A program made the position numbers and the translations under genes. From positions 1,240,001-1,304,000 of the forward strand of contig NZ_CP036150.1 of NCBI RefSeq assembly GCF_008329965.1: 64,000 bases of DNA. Reading direction: 5' to 3'. Below are positions 61,479 through 64,000 of the stretch, piece after piece. The notes beneath the pieces were generated by a model that worked only from the letters and a program-made list of their open reading frames with translations, made no database searches and was not told the origin of the DNA. The stretch is from Oceanispirochaeta crateris (GTDB lineage: Bacteria; Spirochaetota; Spirochaetia; DSM-2461). How positions within the stretch are numbered: position 1 is the first letter of the stretch; each line of letters begins with the position of its first letter.

Positions 61479-62400
61479 CCACCCCTCCCATAAGAACTAC
61501 TTCCAGTTGGCCCAATTCGGTGATTATATAGTCGGCTTTTACACCTATGACTCTCGAATCCTGCTCTCTCATCCTCAACGACCTCTGGTCTCCGGCGAAT
61601 AAAGCAGTTTTCAGTCCTAGAGCTGATGCTGTGGCAATATCGTTTAGCATATCATTTCCAACATACAAAATCTCATGACATTTGATCCCTAAACGTTTAA
61701 GTTCATCCAGGGGATCTCTAAAAATCAGTGGATCAGGTTTACCACATTTTTTTTTATATGACCAGGAGATATACTTCTCTTGAAACCCCATACGATCCAA
61801 AGTCAGTCCTGATAAAAACTCAAACAATAAGGGTGTATAAAATTGAGCATTTGAAACGATCCCTAATGGCATTCTTCTTATACGCAAGAACTCAATAAGA
61901 GAGAGTGCTCCAGGCATAAGCCAAACTTTGTTGCTAAAAATCTCAAAAGCTATGGATGCTTTCAGTAAATCAGCGATATTGTAATCCCGGAATCCCAGAA
62001 GATGGAAAATATCAGACCATAATGTAATGATATCCACCTCTGGATATACAATTCCTACATCCTTCTTTTTGACCATCTCATGGTAATAGCTGATGCGATG
62101 GAACAACATGGATTTTAGTTTATTATATCCAATTTCTTTTTGACCTTCTGTAGTTTCGATCTGAATGAGATGATCTTCTCCCTGATCCAGTGCGCTTAAA
62201 CCGATGTCTCCGGCTTCTGAGATGAGAAGAGTCCCGTATATATCAAACAAAACCGCTTTGATTGAATTGTCGGCCTGAAAAAAGGGAATCATATCTGTCT
62301 TCACAACAGACAATGGAACAAAATCATCACTCCGGCTCTCCAAATAGGATAGGGCCTGATTCAACGGGATCATTGAGCTGTTATAAAACTTCTGATTCAT
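61471..62400 (-). CDS. HAD-superfamily hydrolase
   Basis: About 309 residues from ATG 62400; a frame opening at 62439 is possible. Motif I is VLFDIYGTLLISE, motif II GIVSNAQFY, motif III the Lys in CGKPDPLIF, and motif IV VGNDMLNDIATASALGLKT. This is the haloacid-dehalogenase phosphatase fold with an alpha-helical cap. Substrate unknown. Coupled to the Band-7-like gene. Confidence 0.85.
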   Translation of the reverse strand: MNQKFYNSSMIPLNQALSYLESRSDDFVPLSVVKTDMIPFFQADNSIKAVLFDIYGTLLISEAGDIGLSALDQGEDHLIQIETTEGQKEIGYNKLKSMLFHRISYYHEMVKKKDVGIVYPEVDIITLWSDIFHLLGFRDYNIADLLKASIAFEIFSNKVWLMPGALSLIEFLRIRRMPLGIVSNAQFYTPLLFEFLSGLTLDRMGFQEKYISWSYKKKCGKPDPLIFRDPLDELKRLGIKCHEILYVGNDMLNDIATASALGLKTALFAGDQRSLRMREQDSRVIGVKADYIITELGQLEVVLMGGVDD

Positions 62401-62495
62401 AGTTTTGATTTTAAGGTTAAATATTTCTTCTGGCAACACTGATCTGTCTGACAGTGTTCAAAAACAGAGAAGCTATGATAAAATAGACTCCAATT

Positions 62496-62840
62496 ATGAA
62501 AAGGTTTTACAAGGGACAAAAGCTGTGGCTTCCACCATTACTATCACGGATTACTCTTTATTTTTTCTTCATGTCCCTCATCATATTTGTCCTGTACATC
62601 CTTGGAAACTTCCAAGGATTTTCGGATAGAACTATAAGAGTTATCTTTGACTTAATGGATTTGTTTTTTTATACATTTATAGTCCTATCCCTCGGGAATA
62701 CCCTCGTCTATACACTGTGGGGGTGGAATAATGGTCTAAAAGGAATTCTATTTTATGTATTAACCTCCTTAAAAACCCTTTTGATTCTTTTTCTCTATAT
62801 TCTCATGAAATTTCTAATGACTCTATTTAATGGATTTTAA
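62496..62840 (+). CDS. Small polytopic membrane protein
   Basis: 114 residues with three hydrophobic segments (LYFFFMSLIIFVLYILG, LFFYTFIVLSLGNTLVYTLW, TSLKTLLILFLYILMKFLM). No family recognised. It precedes the chorismate mutase gene by 22 bases and may be cotranscribed. Confidence 0.55.
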   Translation: MKRFYKGQKLWLPPLLSRITLYFFFMSLIIFVLYILGNFQGFSDRTIRVIFDLMDLFFYTFIVLSLGNTLVYTLWGWNNGLKGILFYVLTSLKTLLILFLYILMKFLMTLFNGF

Positions 62841-62862
62841 AATAACTTAAGAGGTATGAATT

Positions 62863-63234
62863 ATGGTAAAAGCTGTCAGGGGAGCAATATCCCTGGATTC
62901 AAACAGTGAACGAGAGCTGACTTTGTGCGTAGATAAACTCTACAAAGACTTAATGAGATTAAATAGGCTAAAAGCAACAGACCTTGTGAGTATTATTTTT
63001 TCACAAACTCAAGACATAACCTTTAATCCAGCTAAGGCATTGCGTTTATCCAATAATTTAAATGATACGCCCCTTTTCTGCACTCAAGAAGCTGTTTGTG
63101 AAGACTTTACTCAACCAAGGATGCTTCGGATACTCATGACTTATAATTCAGAAAATGACACAAAGCCTATTCCAGTTTATCTCGGAGATGCACGATTACT
63201 GAGAACCGATATTTCTTCAGATTCAAATGTTTAA
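62863..63234 (+). CDS. aroH: AroH-type monofunctional chorismate mutase
   Basis: 123 residues. VKAVRGAISLD is the N-terminal motif with the active-site Arg, then SIIFSQTQDITFNPAKALR, then PLFCTQEAVCEDFTQPRMLRILM and PVYLGDARLLR. It converts chorismate to prephenate for Phe and Tyr. The stop is followed directly by the start of the MetAP gene, so the two are coupled. No other aromatic gene is nearby. Confidence 0.9.
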   Translation: MVKAVRGAISLDSNSERELTLCVDKLYKDLMRLNRLKATDLVSIIFSQTQDITFNPAKALRLSNNLNDTPLFCTQEAVCEDFTQPRMLRILMTYNSENDTKPIPVYLGDARLLRTDISSDSNV

Positions 63235-63993
63235 ATGCTGACACACGCAGAAATCCAAAGCATAGCCGATCTTTCATTGTACCTTCATGAATGTCTTCTC
63301 CTATTGGGGAAAGAAATAGTTCCTGGTAATAACGGCTTGTCCCTGCAAAATAAGTTGGATGAAATCCTGCAGAGTCATCGTACAATGTGTCATTCAGCCT
63401 CATTCGATATTAATGTGAATCAGCGGGTTTGCCATTCGCATCCCGATGAAAGTGTGTTCTCCTCCGAAGATATTGTGACCCTAGACCTCGTTCTTCAGAA
63501 AAACGGTTTGTTTGCCGATTCCGCCTGGACCTTCATTTGTGGTTACAAGAGTCCTGAAAATAGGGCTCTTTTACAAAAGTCCTGGGATGTTTCAAAATCT
63601 GCGTTCTCTTCAATAAGATTAAATGAAAATAGTTTTGAAATGAAAAAAGTCGTACACAGGGAATTAACGGGATCTCCCTATGCCCTGATTGAAGAGGCCT
63701 GCGGACATGGAATTGGAAAATCCATCCATACAGCTCCGGATATAAGTTATTCAATTTTGAATAAAAATGATGTTAAATGGAATGCCGGTATGGTATTGAC
63801 CATTGAACCCGTGATTGCTCAAAAAGGCACTAAACTGATATACAGCAAGGAAAAAGGTTATACAACAAACAATGGTTCACCAAGCTCTTATTTTGAACAC
63901 ATGGTTGCAATTGATGAAAATGGACCACGTTGTTTGAATATACCTCAAATAAAAGATATCAACTCTATTGACATTTTTTCAGAGATTATTTAA
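63235..63993 (+). CDS. map: Divergent methionine aminopeptidase (M24)
   Basis: 252 residues. The five metal ligands of M24 enzymes are all found: D84 (VTLDL), D95 (FADSAW), H158 (CGHGIGK), E191 (LTIEPV) and E221 (YFEHMVAI). The catalytic His (residue about 67, in CHSHPD) fits CHGIP of typical MetAP, but the surrounding sequence differs and two short gaps shorten the fold. It removes initiator Met. Follows aroH without a gap. Likely the second, divergent copy rather than the main enzyme, but this cannot be told from the window. Confidence 0.8.
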   Translation: MLTHAEIQSIADLSLYLHECLLLLGKEIVPGNNGLSLQNKLDEILQSHRTMCHSASFDINVNQRVCHSHPDESVFSSEDIVTLDLVLQKNGLFADSAWTFICGYKSPENRALLQKSWDVSKSAFSSIRLNENSFEMKKVVHRELTGSPYALIEEACGHGIGKSIHTAPDISYSILNKNDVKWNAGMVLTIEPVIAQKGTKLIYSKEKGYTTNNGSPSSYFEHMVAIDENGPRCLNIPQIKDINSIDIFSEII

Positions 63994-64000
63994 ATTACCG

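Noticed and set aside
1-64000. CRISPR arrays, insertion sequences, prophage genes, rRNA
   Set aside because: No direct repeat arrays, transposase or integrase motifs, capsid or terminase proteins, or rRNA-like stretches were seen.

Overview
The window reads as chromosome of a free-living or marine member of the Spirochaetales (Spirochaetaceae-like). Support comes from a periplasmic-flagellar sheath protein FlaA beside a cheA-cheW-cheX-cheY block in the Borrelia/Treponema order, a FlaB flagellin, a spiro-SPASM radical SAM gene, a UPF0164-type outer-membrane protein, a PUR-domain DNA/RNA-binding protein (BpuR type) next to a short SMC, and many small envelope proteins with spirochete-style signal peptides. 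Coding is dense, moderately AT-rich, on both strands. I see no phage, insertion sequence, CRISPR array or rRNA, and no gene-free stretch longer than about 240 bases.

Layout: 1-13351 holds envelope and signalling genes (UPF0164 protein, a 995-residue periplasmic repeat protein, a giant membrane SpoIIE-type phosphatase with a zinc-ribbon partner, a predicted barrel protein, a DUF192 protein) and xseAB. 13414-21314 is a tightly coupled run: a spiro-SPASM radical SAM protein, a glycosyltransferase-like protein, an SpsF-like cytidylyltransferase, a PseG-like/methyltransferase fusion, an ATP-grasp ligase, a cell-wall amidase and a GerMN protein. 21339-28016 is flaA and the chemotaxis block. 28023-28179 is a tRNA-Val unit with its own promoter and terminator. 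28182-37452 carries a histidine kinase, a PilZ-like protein, the late cobalamin genes cobS-cobT-cobU-cobD-cbiB, a GGDEF-EAL protein and an SGNH hydrolase. 37508-43257 is a phosphorylation-signalling operon (PPP-like phosphoesterase, Ser/Thr kinase, membrane FHA protein, vWA/FHA protein). 43347-48506 has the PUR protein, SMC and two envelope genes. 48597-54165 is the ffh-rpsP-khpA-rimM-trmD-rplS translation operon followed by an HD-GYP/yraN group. 54233-63993 holds coaD, rpmF-acpP-rnc, cca, flaB, a thiamine pyrophosphokinase, a Band-7-like protein, a HAD hydrolase, an AroH chorismate mutase and a divergent methionine aminopeptidase.

The observations most worth following are: (1) the CheA protein lacks the part of its P1 domain that carries the phospho-accepting histidine, although its ATPase and coupling domains and CheX/CheY look intact; (2) the 13.4-19.8 kb cluster looks like an uncharacterised pathway for making and attaching an activated, modified sugar or similar small molecule; (3) the 37.5-43.3 kb kinase/phosphatase/FHA/vWA operon looks like a self-contained envelope phospho-signalling system; (4) the tRNA-Val(GAC) gene has C instead of the near-universal U at position 33, and its promoter sits inside a perfect 32-base palindrome. 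Three separate c-di-GMP-linked proteins (PilZ-like, GGDEF-EAL, HD-GYP) also lie in the window.

All functional calls are from reading the translations against remembered family motifs; no database search was run.
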